Positions 46,974-57,429 of a DNA stretch of 64,000 bases are shown here, in pieces; within the stretch, counting starts at the first letter, position 1, and each line of letters opens with the position of its first letter. The stretch comes from Lindgomyces ingoldianus. Taxonomy: Eukaryota > Ascomycota > Dothideomycetes > Pleosporales > Lindgomycetaceae. Made by a program: the position numbers and the translations under genes. The notes under the pieces were generated by a model, which was not told where the DNA came from, made no database searches, and was given only the letters and a program-made list of their open reading frames with translations. Location of the stretch: contig NW_022985216.1 in the NCBI RefSeq assembly GCF_010093535.1, positions 310,900-374,899 of the forward strand, in the 5' to 3' direction.

Positions 46974-47417
46974 GCAGGAGTATCTGTCACTGTTAGCACT
47001 GTACAAAAAGAGAAAAGAGCTAGGGAATAGTATAGTAGGGCTTAAAGAGTAAAGAATAAAGAAGAGAAGGTAAAAAAAAAAAAGAGACCTTATTATATAC
47101 ACCTCCCTACGCACCTGCCTACGCAAAGATCCCACACTATTCTAGCACAAAACCCTGCATAAAACAGTTTATATACTACTAAATTACTTATAAGGCAAGC
47201 GTATAAAGGCTAGATAATAATAGCCTAAAATGCTCTACACTATTTATAAAGCTATCTACATAGCGCAACTAGCCTATTTTAATGTACAGCATTACTAAGG
47301 CAAGTCTTAACAAATAGGGTAGAGTAAAGGCAGAATATAATTAGATAGACCTACACAGATAGAAGAAAGGTAATGTGTATAAAAGGTAACTCTTTAGACA
47401 AAAAGAAAAGTTGCTAG

Positions 47418-47697
47418 TGTCTGTACACAGCAGCAGCGTCACAGTCTAGATACAAGCAATCGCGCACAAGCAGGACCACGTATCTCTGTCACATAATGCT
47501 TGTGCGTGAACCTCTGTGCGCAAACATCTAGATATCCCCCTTTTCCTCTGTACAGAGGAAAGACAAGAGTAATAGAACTAGAAACATGTTACTCTTACCT
47601 TACCTACCTTGTACGCTGTGCACACTGTACACCACTCTTACTCTTGCTACTTAAGTGCTTATACTATAAGCAGCTAGCTGTTGGAGCCTATTCAACA
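47418..47697 (+). repeat. 3' LTR of inner Copia (subfamily 1)
   Basis: 280 bp beginning TGTCTGTACA and ending CTATTCAACA. It aligns end to end with the 5' LTR at 37,155 and lies directly against outer Copia sequence. Confidence 0.88.
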
Positions 47698-47702
47698 GCT
47701 AT

Positions 47703-50700
47703 AGTATTTATTAAACTTTACTAACACCTTACTATTTCTAAGGCATTATATGTAAGCATCTTTCCTAATATTTTTAAAAAGCGCGTACACATGTTCTACT
47801 TTTATAATATTAGTCTAAAATAATTATAAAAGTTACTATATAAGCAGCTTAGTAATTACTTTAATACTAATATAAACTATAACTAGTATTAAACAGATTA
47901 AATAATAATAAGCTTTATATAAAGTAAATAAAAAAACTTTATAAAAACCTTACATAAAGCTTTTAAAGCTATAATTAATAAACTTACTTTTATATAAAAA
48001 GCTCTTAGTCTATAATTTTAAAGCAAGATACTACTTTACACTACTATTATATAAGTATGCTAAGGGTAACTTAAACTTAAATAAGTAATGTTCTTAATTA
48101 AGCTTATATATAAAGCACTATATAGTAACCTCTGTTTAGCACTTTAAGTTATAATTAATTAATAGAATAATGCATTTATAAATAAATCCTAAAACATGTA
48201 CTATATTAATAAGTAATATAGCTTACTACATACACATAGCTATTAATAACATAGAAAAAGCTTAAGAGGATATAAAGAATTATTTAAACTATAGTTTTTT
48301 ATATAATTAAAGTAATGCTTTATTTATTATAAAGAAAAATATTAGTTAATAAATTATTTTTATATAAATTAATTTTATGTAAAACACTAATATATCTTTT
48401 TATATAAAAAATTCTATAACAAGACACTAATATATAAAAAAGTAAATATGTATATTTAAAAGTTTAAAGGCAAACTAAAGTAGAAAAAAAAAAGTTGCAT
48501 AATAATAATAACTTAAATAAAAAAAAAAGTAAGAAGATTATTAACTACCTTACTAATACTATATTTTTCTACTACATAACTGCAGAGGACATCTACAGCC
48601 TAAAACCTAAAAAATATGTAGAACAGTTTATCTTTAAAAATTAATACTGTACAGTATACTAAGGTAAACTATAGGATACTAGTATAGTAAGGATTTCTAC
48701 TATAAAAAAGTTATAACTTAAAGCATACTTATAAAAATTCTTTTATATAAAAGTAGACTAAACACTAAGGAAAAAGAGTATTAGCTTTAAAAAATAAGAA
48801 TTAATAAAATTAATTAGTACTATATAAATTACTAACTTAGTTAGTAATATAACATATTATATTCTAGAGACTTTAACACTATTTTTGCTATTACTAGTAG
48901 ATGCTAACTAACTTAGAGTATACTTTAATAATATTTTAAATATTATTATATATAAAGACAAAACTACTATTTTTATTATATAAAAATAAAAACACTTTTT
49001 TTTAATATTAGTAAAAAAAAATTTATATCTTTCTTTACTAAATTAAAACTTTACTGCCTCTACTACTAATTTAGACACCCCTGTATAAAGAAACTTTAAA
49101 AGATGCTAACTAGCGCTAGCTATAACATTAATGCTGTAGTGCTAGAAAAGATTAAGAAGTTTTACTACCTTTACTAATTATATAACTAGGCTTTATAAAG
49201 ATTTAAGTTTATAATTAAAAATAACACTTACTTTAACTATAAAGTTATTATTAATGTTATATAAATTAATAATAAAAATGTTTTATATGTTATTAATATA
49301 GACATATTATTTTAAGCTACTACATTTCTAAAATCTATGTCTACATAAGATACCTAGAATGCACTATGCAAATGCTAGATTAACACCTATTAAAAACCTT
49401 TAGACTATATTATGTATAACTCTAGTATAAACTTTACTTTAAAGAATTTTTAAGCTTATGTAAAAATTATAAAAGCTATATGTAGGCAGATGCCTATAGA
49501 AGCACATTAGGCAGTTAGAAAGGTTAAGTGTGTGTACACACCTTTTTAATAAGTGTTTAACATCTTAAAGACTAAGCTAGGTAACTATACAGATAATAAG
49601 GCTATTCTATAAATAGCAGTTAAGGCTCTAAATAACATAGCTAGCCTACACAGTCTAGTACCCACACTACTAGTCTTTAAAGCATACTTAAGAATTAATT
49701 TAGACTTTTTACTATTACTAGACATTATTTTATAAGCAAGCGCTATATAAAAAGTAATAAAAATACTTTAAAAAAACTATATAAAAGTAAACATTAATTA
49801 TATAATTAACACTTATAATAGCTTTATAATATATAAAGTTCTTAACCTCCCTCTTAGCTTAGAGATTATAGCATAAAAAGAGAAGAAAGGCTAAACTAGC
49901 CTATATAAAATTAAAAGCATTAAAAAAAAGATGTTATTATTAAAAAAAAAATTAGCCTACTAAAGCTTTAATATACATAGATTAAACTATACTATAAAGA
50001 AAAAAAAAAGACAACTTACTTATAATAAATAACCTAGATAAACTAATCTTTATATAAAAAAATTTTTTAAAGAAAAAGAAAAAAAAATAGCTTTATAAAA
50101 ATATTATAAAGGTAGAACTAAAGCCTACTATAGACTAAGCCCCTTAGAATAGTAATGCTGCACTAGTGTAAAAGAAAGATATAGATACTAAGAAAAGTAA
50201 AAGGCAAAGAAAACCTGCATAAAGTCTAGACTAGGTATTTCTAACCTAAAAAAAAAAAAATAATTAGGCCTTATCTATTAAGCTTTATATAAATAGTGTA
50301 ATTACTACACCTAGAAAACTATTTAAGAAATTAGACTATATAAAGATAGACACTTTAATTACTAATAGCACTTTTAAAGTTATAGTGTATAACTTAATAA
50401 AGTATAAAAGTTAGATTTTTAACCTCTGCTTTATATAAAAAGTAAAAGGTAAAATAACCTAACTATATAAAAAATTCTGCCTAGTGTTTACTAGCTACTT
50501 AAATAAAAAAAAAAAAAAATTTTTACTTAGTTACTAACTATTTAGAGAATAAGCTAAAGACTACTTTTAGCTATAAAAGTAAGCCTAAGAGCTATATATA
50601 AAATGCATTTTAAACTATGTAATATTATATAAGTATACATCTAATTAATAGATAAGCTTATACACACACTATATACAAAGCTACTAAAGAAGATGCGCTA

Positions 50701-51899
50701 GAGCTTTCTACTAAATATAATACTCTAGGTTGTATAACCCTTATATAAAGCTGCTAAATTAGGACTATATTAGTTTAAGACATACTATAACTACTATAAA
50801 AAAAAGCTGCGCATGTACATTTTTTTATACAACCCCTACCTTTTAATTACTAATAAAAAAAAGCACACTTTTAGTATTACTAGCCTATAAATAAATAATA
50901 CTTTAAGCATTATAATAAAGGATTTTGCATAAAAAGAAAAAAAAAACTGTAAAAAGTAAAGTTTTATATAAAAAGTAAGACTATTTTAGTAAAAAAGCAG
51001 CTTATTAAGTTTAATAGTAAAAGAATTAAACTTACACATAACATAGTAGTTCTTACTTAAAAAAGATAAGTAAGCTACTTTTATATAATTAACTTAAAAA
51101 ATAAAGATGCTGCATAATAATATATTAAGTAATATATAAGAAAGGTATACATTACATTTATGTGTTAACTAAAGGCAGCATTTAACCTGTTTATTACTAC
51201 ATAAACTATAAACCTTTTGCATAATAATAATAACACACTTAACGTATAAATCTAATAGTAGATAGATAATAGTAAGCGTAGTTTTACTTTCTTACTATTA
51301 TAGCTTAATTATGTAAAGCTGTTTATCTTTATAGATAGATTATTTACTAATAATAAGAACTTTAGCTTATAGCTAGAATTTTTAATTATATTAAGTAATA
51401 AAGACTATATAAAGCAAAGCAACTACTTTAAAATACTAGGTAACATTATACACTAGAATTCTACTAAGTGTAAAAGAGTAACTAGAAGTGTCTTTACTAG
51501 TAAACTATATAAAATAGTTAAAAGGTTTAATAATATAATTACCTTTAGTATAACTTTATAGTAAATTATATAAACGCTTAAACTACTACTAATTCTAGTA
51601 GTAATCTACATAGATTTAAGGTCTTTATATAATTGCCTTATTAAGCTAGGCACTACTAGTAAAAAGTAACTTATAATTAACATTATGTTACTTTATAAAT
51701 TATATAAGAAAAGAGAAATTACTAAAATAAAGTAAATTAATAGTAAAGATAACTTAGTAAATGCATGTATAAAAAAAACACTAAACTAGGCTTTTTAATT
51801 ATTAGTCCTAACTAACTGCCTCTTTGTCTAGATAGAAGCATCTGTGGACTAGCTAGATCCTGTGCGTAAAGATGCCTTAGACTAACTAGACTAATAACG
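47703..51899 (+). pseudogene. Outer Copia gag-pol remainder, highly degenerate
   Basis: It aligns with the inner copy from about 38,960 (gag) through RNase H, and carries more A/T at the same sites. Integrase (near 49,050-49,800), reverse transcriptase (near 50,600-51,150) and RNase H (near 51,150-51,880) are recognisable by comparison. The RT catalytic pair is also NN (50894-50899). It is more degraded than the inner copy. Its 5' piece lies at 36,031-37,149. Confidence 0.75.
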
Positions 51900-51909
51900 N
51901 NNNNNNNNN
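51900..51909. other. Assembly gap (10 N)
   Basis: Ten N sit where the inner copy has about 45-50 bp (46,270-46,320), so the gap length is nominal. Confidence 0.95.
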
Positions 51910-52190
51910 CGCACTTATCTTTCTTATTATAAGGATCTGTCACTGTTAGCACTATATAAAAAGAGAAAAGAGCTAGGGGATTGTACAGCAAAGCTTAGAA
52001 AGCAAAGGATAAAAAAAAGAAAAGCTATTTACATAGCACAACTAGCCTATTCTAATACATAGCATTACTAAGGCAAGTCCTAACAAATAGGGTAGAGTAA
52101 AGGCAGAACGTAATTAGATAGACCTACATAGATAGAAGGGAGGTAACGCGTACAGAAGGCAACTCTTTAGACAAAAAGAAAAGTTGCTAG

Positions 52191-52520
52191 TGTCTGTACA
52201 CAGCAGCAGCGTTGCAGCCTAGATACAAGTAATCACGCACAAGCAGGATCACGTATCTATACGCAGCAGCAGCGTCGCGGCCTGGATACGAGCGATCACG
52301 CACAAGCAGGATCACGTATCTATGTCACATAATGCTTGTGCGCGAACCTCTGTGCGCGAACATCTAGATATCCCCCTTTTCCTCTGTACAGAGGAAAAAC
52401 TAAGAAGCAATTAACACTAGTTACCTAACACCCCTGTGCAATGTTTACACTGTGCAAACCTCTCCGTCTTGTACGCATTTGCTGACGCTAAGTGCTAGCT
52501 AGCAGAGAGTCTATTCAACA
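52191..52520 (+). repeat. 3' LTR of outer Copia, with 63-bp internal duplication
   Basis: 330 bp, TGTCTGTACA to CTATTCAACA. The segment 52198-52260 is repeated as 52261-52323. The first copy is C-to-T altered (CCTAGATACAAG), whereas the second is unaltered (CCTGGATACGAG). The rest matches the subfamily 2 LTR at 35,764 but with fewer C-to-T changes in its 3' half. Confidence 0.8.
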
Positions 52521-52581
52521 TATTACATATTTATATAGCTTTAGAATAACTATATAGTTTAAAAATACTTTTAATATACTT

Positions 52582-53659
52582 TACAGGCAAGTTGCTTACA
52601 CACCTAAGTTGCTTACTTTTGCTAAGACCTTACTAAACTACTCTTTTTACACTAATGCATTTTTAATAACACTACTTAAACATACTAAAAGAATGTTAAA
52701 TACAGCTTACACTTTAAGCTTTTAAATAAAACATAAAACTTTTAAAAAAACATGCTACAGCTATGTATAAAGTTTTTAAAAAAAAATAACTATAGCACTA
52801 GATAACTTTTATAAGCTAATTTTATATCTAACTTATAAAAGCTAAGTAATAATAAAAAGTAAGTAATTATTAAGACTATACTTAAGCTATATATGTAAGA
52901 ATTTTTCTTTTAAATAGCATTTATAGCTAATATAGCTAATTCTTTATACACTAAGTATAATCTAGGCTATATTAGCATAAACTAGCCTAGTATGTTTATA
53001 AAGTGTTATTTAAAGCTTAAAGTAAAGTTTTAAGTATAAGTATAGTTAATAAATATTTAGCTTATAATAAAGCCTATTTTACTAAAGTTGTACATGTTAT
53101 TATTTTAAATACTATACTTAGCTTTAATATTCTTTATAAGGCTAAACTTACTTTAAATTACTTTAAAACTTTTATAAAAAGCTTTTTTATAGTTATACTA
53201 CACTTAAATGTTACTTTAAGCTTTAAATAACACTTTTTAAACATACTAGGCTAGTTTATGCTAATATAGCCTAAATTACACTTAGCGTGTAAAGAATTAG
53301 CTATATTAGCTATAAATACTATTTAAGAGAAAAATTCTTACGCATATAGCTTAAGTATAGTCTTAATAATTACCTACTTTTTATTATTACTTAGCCTTTA
53401 TAAGTTAGCTATAGAATTAGCTTGTAAAAGTTATTTAGTGCTATAGTTATTTATTATCTTTTAAAAGACTTTATACATAGCTGTAGTATGTTTCTTTAAA
53501 AGTTTTATATTTTATTTAAAAGCTTAGAGTGTAAGCTATATCTAACATTCTTTTAGCGTGTTTAAGTAGTGTTGTTAGGAATATATTAGTTTAGAAAGAG
53601 TAGTTTAGTAGAGTTTTAGCAAAAGTAAGCAACTTAGGTGTGTAAGCAACTTGCCTATA
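52582..53659. mobile_element. Foldback / MITE-like element, about 1.07 kb, TA flanks
   Basis: The left arm begins CAGGCAAGTTGCTTACACAC at 52584; the right arm ends with its reverse complement (GCAACTTGCCT + A) at 53657. TA stands on both sides (52582-52583, 53658-53659). The arms remain complementary for about 450-480 bp each, meeting near 53,120, so nearly the whole element is one imperfect hairpin. It shows no coding signal. Further arms of the family lie at 21,854 and 62,533. A TA target would fit Tc1/mariner-type mobilisation; this is an inference. Confidence 0.75.
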
Positions 53660-53669
53660 AAGTACGTTA

Positions 53670-56487
53670 TTTATTTATGTCTCTCTTTTATTCTAATCTT
53701 GTTAAACCTGTCCTGCACATTAAATTTTATATAATGTGTAGTTCTTTTTAATTAATTTATTATGTCTTATACAATAAAAAGCAGGTACTAATCTTTTATT
53801 ATATTTTTATTAAAAGTTTAATAGTTTTAGTAGACTCTAATCTTCTCTCTTTTTTTTCTTTATAAATACTACTACTAATGCTACTAGGCTATTACTTTCT
53901 TATATATAGCCTTTTACTAGCATTTTGTTTATATATTTCTATAAAGCTTTTTTTTAAATCTTTGTAAGAGGTCTTAGCTTATGTGTTTTTAACTATAGAT
54001 TTAGTTTTAGGTTAATAGAGTAGTTCTAGGGCTAGTGCAGTAGAAGTTCTTCTAGATCTTTAGAGGTCTTAAACATGTCTTTATAGTTACAGTATTTTTC
54101 TAGGATTAAGAGTCTAGTTTCTGTTATAATTTAGTATATACTAGCTTATTTTATTTTCTAATTTTTTATTATTTCTTTTAAAGTTATTTTTTAAGTTTTT
54201 CTTTTATTATTTATATTACTTATGCTTTTAGTTTTTAGTAAGGGAATTTTTATAGCTTATGTTTCTTAGAGAAGTATCCTGCACCTTGCTTAGCTTATTT
54301 GTGTACTAGGCACAGATTCTAGTGGCATGCTAACTAGGTTATGCATGCGTGCTGTTTAGGAGTCTAAATAGTTATATTTTTCTAATTAATCTTAAAGTTA
54401 TGTTTACATAGCTAAATATAACTAAGTATTACTTAGTATTTACTTCTAAAGAGTAAAATACTTAGAGATTTTTAATTATAAGTGTTTTTAGTCTTAAGCA
54501 TTAGTTTAAAGGTTTCTAATTATATATATATCTATTAAAAAGACTTTAAAAAAGTTTTTTTTTACTTAGTATAGTATCTTTTATTAGTTAACCTAATTAG
54601 AGTTAACAGTAGTAAAGGTGCATCTACTATTAATTAGAGTAATTCTTTTTCTTCCTTTTAGAGTAAATTCTATAGTAAAGCTTTAGCTAGTTACTTGCCC
54701 TACTGCTATAAGAGCCCTAGCGTTATAGTAAATTTTACTATAGTCTAGTGTTTTATTAAGTTTAATGTTTTCTATAGCTTTCTGTTGTTCCTTAAATTAG
54801 TCTGTCTAGATTCTGTACTGTTAGTGTCCTTGCACTATGCAATTCTCTAGTAGGCAATGTTTATCTTTAACTCTATAATGCTAGGGTAATTAATTATTCT
54901 GTTAATAAGCCTTCTATTAAAAATAGTAAAAGACGCAGCTTCTGTTTTTTCTACATTCTGTCTATAGTGTTTGTTTGTGGTTAGAGCCTAAGCTGCAGTA
55001 GAGACAGTGTAGCATTTTACACACTATTACTGTTTTTTTAAAGTGTTATTTCTTATATAATTTTTTTATTATCCTTAGCTACTATCCTACTTAATGTTTA
55101 GTAGGCTAATGCTGTATATAATATTAATTAGTGCATAAGTACTATTTAAATAGGCATTCTCTTAAGTTTATGTAGACTAGTATTAGTTGTACTTATGTTT
55201 ATCTAGAGTATTTCTTTATTTTTACTATTTAAAAAAGATGTTTTTTATATTAGCATTTAAATTTATTATGCCTTTTACTTTTATAGAGAATATAAAGCTA
55301 CTTAATTTATTAGTCTTTAAGTTCTTTTTTAGTTACAGCAAGTGCTAGAGGCAGTGTTTTAGATCTTTCTTAGCAAAGGTGTAGTGTCTAAAGAGGCGTG
55401 CTTAACTACCTTAGGCCTTTTTTTATGTAAGATGTTTTAAAAGAATTTCTATCTTTTTATTTTATTTAAAATGCTATAGTGTACTTTAGTAATATTTAAA
55501 ATAACCTTATACATTTTTATATTATTATTAATGTGTACCTTGTAGTACTATTTCTAGCAATAATTTTAGTTATAAGTAGCTTTATATTTCTAACATTTGC
55601 TGTAGTAAAATCTGTAGGCTAATTTTTCTATAAGTATGCCTATTATAGGCTGTGTTAGAGGGAATCTGTCTTTTTCTTGTTTTACGTTCTTAATGTAGTT
55701 TACTACTTATGTTAAGTTCTACTATCTTTTAAAAACAGCAGCTTATTTAATTACTTAGAAAACTCTATAGTTATCTTAGACTTTTGCCTTCTAATAGTTT
55801 CTAGAATAGTTTAGTAGTTTATAATTAGCTTTATATCTTTAGCAGAGTTCTTTATTAAGTCTGTTATAAATTTCTTTTAATGTTAGACTTTATTCTACGT
55901 GTATAGCTTTTATAGCTAGTTTTTTATTTTTATTCTTTAAGTTTTTAAAGTCTAGATATTTTTAATAAAAGTAGCCTACTTTTTTATAGTTTAGGTAGGC
56001 TTTTTTCTTAAGCTATTTTTTTACTTTTTTTTTTTAAAAAAAGTAGCTTATTACTTTTTTAAGAGGCTTTACTTTTCTTTTTAGAGGTACTATGTGTGTT
56101 AAGCAGTGTTTCTAAGATTAGATACCTTAAGCTATAAAGCCTAGATTTAAGAATTTATGTTTACTCTAGTTTACTTTACTTAATTTACTAATAATTATTT
56201 TAGCTGTTCTATTTTATCTTTTATATAGTTTAATTATTAATTTATTACTTTTTTTATTTAAAGTTAGAGTCTTACTTATACTAGCTAGAAAGGCACTAGT
56301 TATCTCTAAATTAGTAGTAGTGTTATAAGAATTTATACTTTATTAGAGAGAGGTAATTAATGTTATAATCTTTACTTTAGGTTCTTAGTGTCTAAAGTAC
56401 TTAGGGCCTATAGTAGAGAGTTAGGGGAAAAGAGGAGGAGGGAACCTAGCTCTAGCAGGTGTACTGTCTGTCTTAGCTTAGTTACTA
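53670..56487 (-). pseudogene. Degenerate retroelement, possibly Gypsy gag-protease region (minus)
   Basis: On the minus strand a TAG-broken frame near 54,700-54,300 reads like an aspartic-protease region (KRITLINSRCTFTTVNSN) followed by an acidic/Gln-rich tail. No reverse transcriptase is visible. The assignment is weak. The + strand Gypsy element inserted at its right edge. Confidence 0.3.
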
Positions 56488-56492
56488 GGTTC

Positions 56493-56810
56493 TGTCACGG
56501 TATCCTCCCCGGATCCCAGACATAACTGTATTAGACGCGTACTAGAGTATTATTAGTGCACGTCTAACATAAACATAACACAACACAGACATAAACTTAA
56601 GCATAAACTGCCTTAACACTAACTAAACCTAAAACAAGCTTAATTTATACCTAAAGCGCTTAGACTTTTAAGCTAAGTATTTAATTACTAATTTTCTCTT
56701 AAACCTTTTTATTCTTTATATAATGTCTTATACCTACTATAATACTTTATGTAGTAATTAAACTAGACCTCTGTAAAGCTCTATAACCTTACTTATACAT
56801 AATTATAACA
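56493..56810 (+). repeat. 5' LTR of the Gypsy element
   Basis: 318 bp. It aligns without length change with 62046-62363, and most differences are C/T or G/A. Its first 30 bp keep CCTCCCCGGATCC, which is CCTCTCTAGATCC in the 3' LTR. Confidence 0.9.
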
Positions 56811-57213
56811 TTACATTATGTTAAAACTCTAGCTAAGAATAGCCTCTAAATCTAATCTAATAAGCTTAGTACTTACATAACTCTAAGCTATTAAAGTAAG
56901 CTAAAAAGCCTTCTAAAAAGCGCTTACTTTATAAAAAAGCTGCTATATTATAAGCTTTAAAGCTTTTTAAAAAGACTTTAAAAAATAGCTTTATATTATT
57001 AAATAGTTTATTTCTACCTTAACTTTTATTATAGTAGTAGGAACTAAAAACTTACTAGCCTTAAAGCTTACCTAGAAGTCTAGAGATAGCTTAACTCTTT
57101 TCTGCCTAATACTACCTACAACCTGTAACTTTTCTAACTTAGTAATAAAATCTAACTAACTCCCTAATTCTTTACTATTTAATAGAAAATAAAAAGACCT
57201 ACCTTTCTTCCTA

Positions 57214-57424
57214 CACAATGTAAAGATGGGATGGTAAGTAGCACGGATAGCACTGAGAGCAAGCTTTCGGAGAAAGATAGGAGTGTATTGTAAGAGAGAC
57301 GAATCGCTGCCAAGCTTCGCTTGTCAGGATTCATGCTTATATACGAAGCACAGGTCATACGACCTCCAAACAGGTCAGGTGAGGCCATACTGGCCCGTTC
57401 TGGGACATCCGGCCTTACACACAA
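57214..57424 (-). mobile_element. Solo LTR, family V, unmutated, TSD CACAA
   Basis: The LTR is 57219-57419 (201 bp, TGTAAGGCCGG to CATCTTTACA in its own sense, minus strand). CACAA stands at 57214-57218 and 57420-57424. It has normal CA/TG content inside the heavily altered Gypsy body, so it arrived or was formed after that body was mutated. Confidence 0.9.
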
Positions 57425-57429
57425 GCTCT

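Larger units (their letters stand above)
37150..47702 (+). mobile_element. Inner Ty1/Copia element with TSD GCTAT, containing a hAT insertion
   Basis: LTRs are 37155-37434 and 47418-47697 (280 bp each, TG..CA). The duplication GCTAT is at 37150-37154 and 47698-47702. A purine run ends just before the 3' LTR (ACAAAAAGAAAAG near 47,398-47,410). Without the 3,068-bp hAT and its 8-bp duplication the element is about 7.5 kb. It lies inside the outer Copia of the same family. Confidence 0.9.
35759..52525 (+). mobile_element. Outer Ty1/Copia element with TSD TATTA, interrupted by the inner Copia
   Basis: The 5' LTR is 35764-36030 and the 3' LTR 52191-52520. The duplication TATTA is at 35759-35763 and 52521-52525. 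The internal sequence is in two pieces, 36031-37149 and 47703-52190. Their junction reads continuously (AATAAGGCTAT then AGTATTTATT) and aligns with the uninterrupted inner copy at about 38,945-38,965. The outer internal DNA is visibly more AT-shifted than the inner copy. Compared with the inner copy it lacks the stretch corresponding to about 46,345-46,975. A 10-N assembly gap lies at 51900-51909. Confidence 0.85.

Noticed and set aside
46932..47135. 67-codon ORF ending in a His-Thr run
   Set aside because: It is a translation of the TG microsatellite and neighbouring AT-rich DNA.
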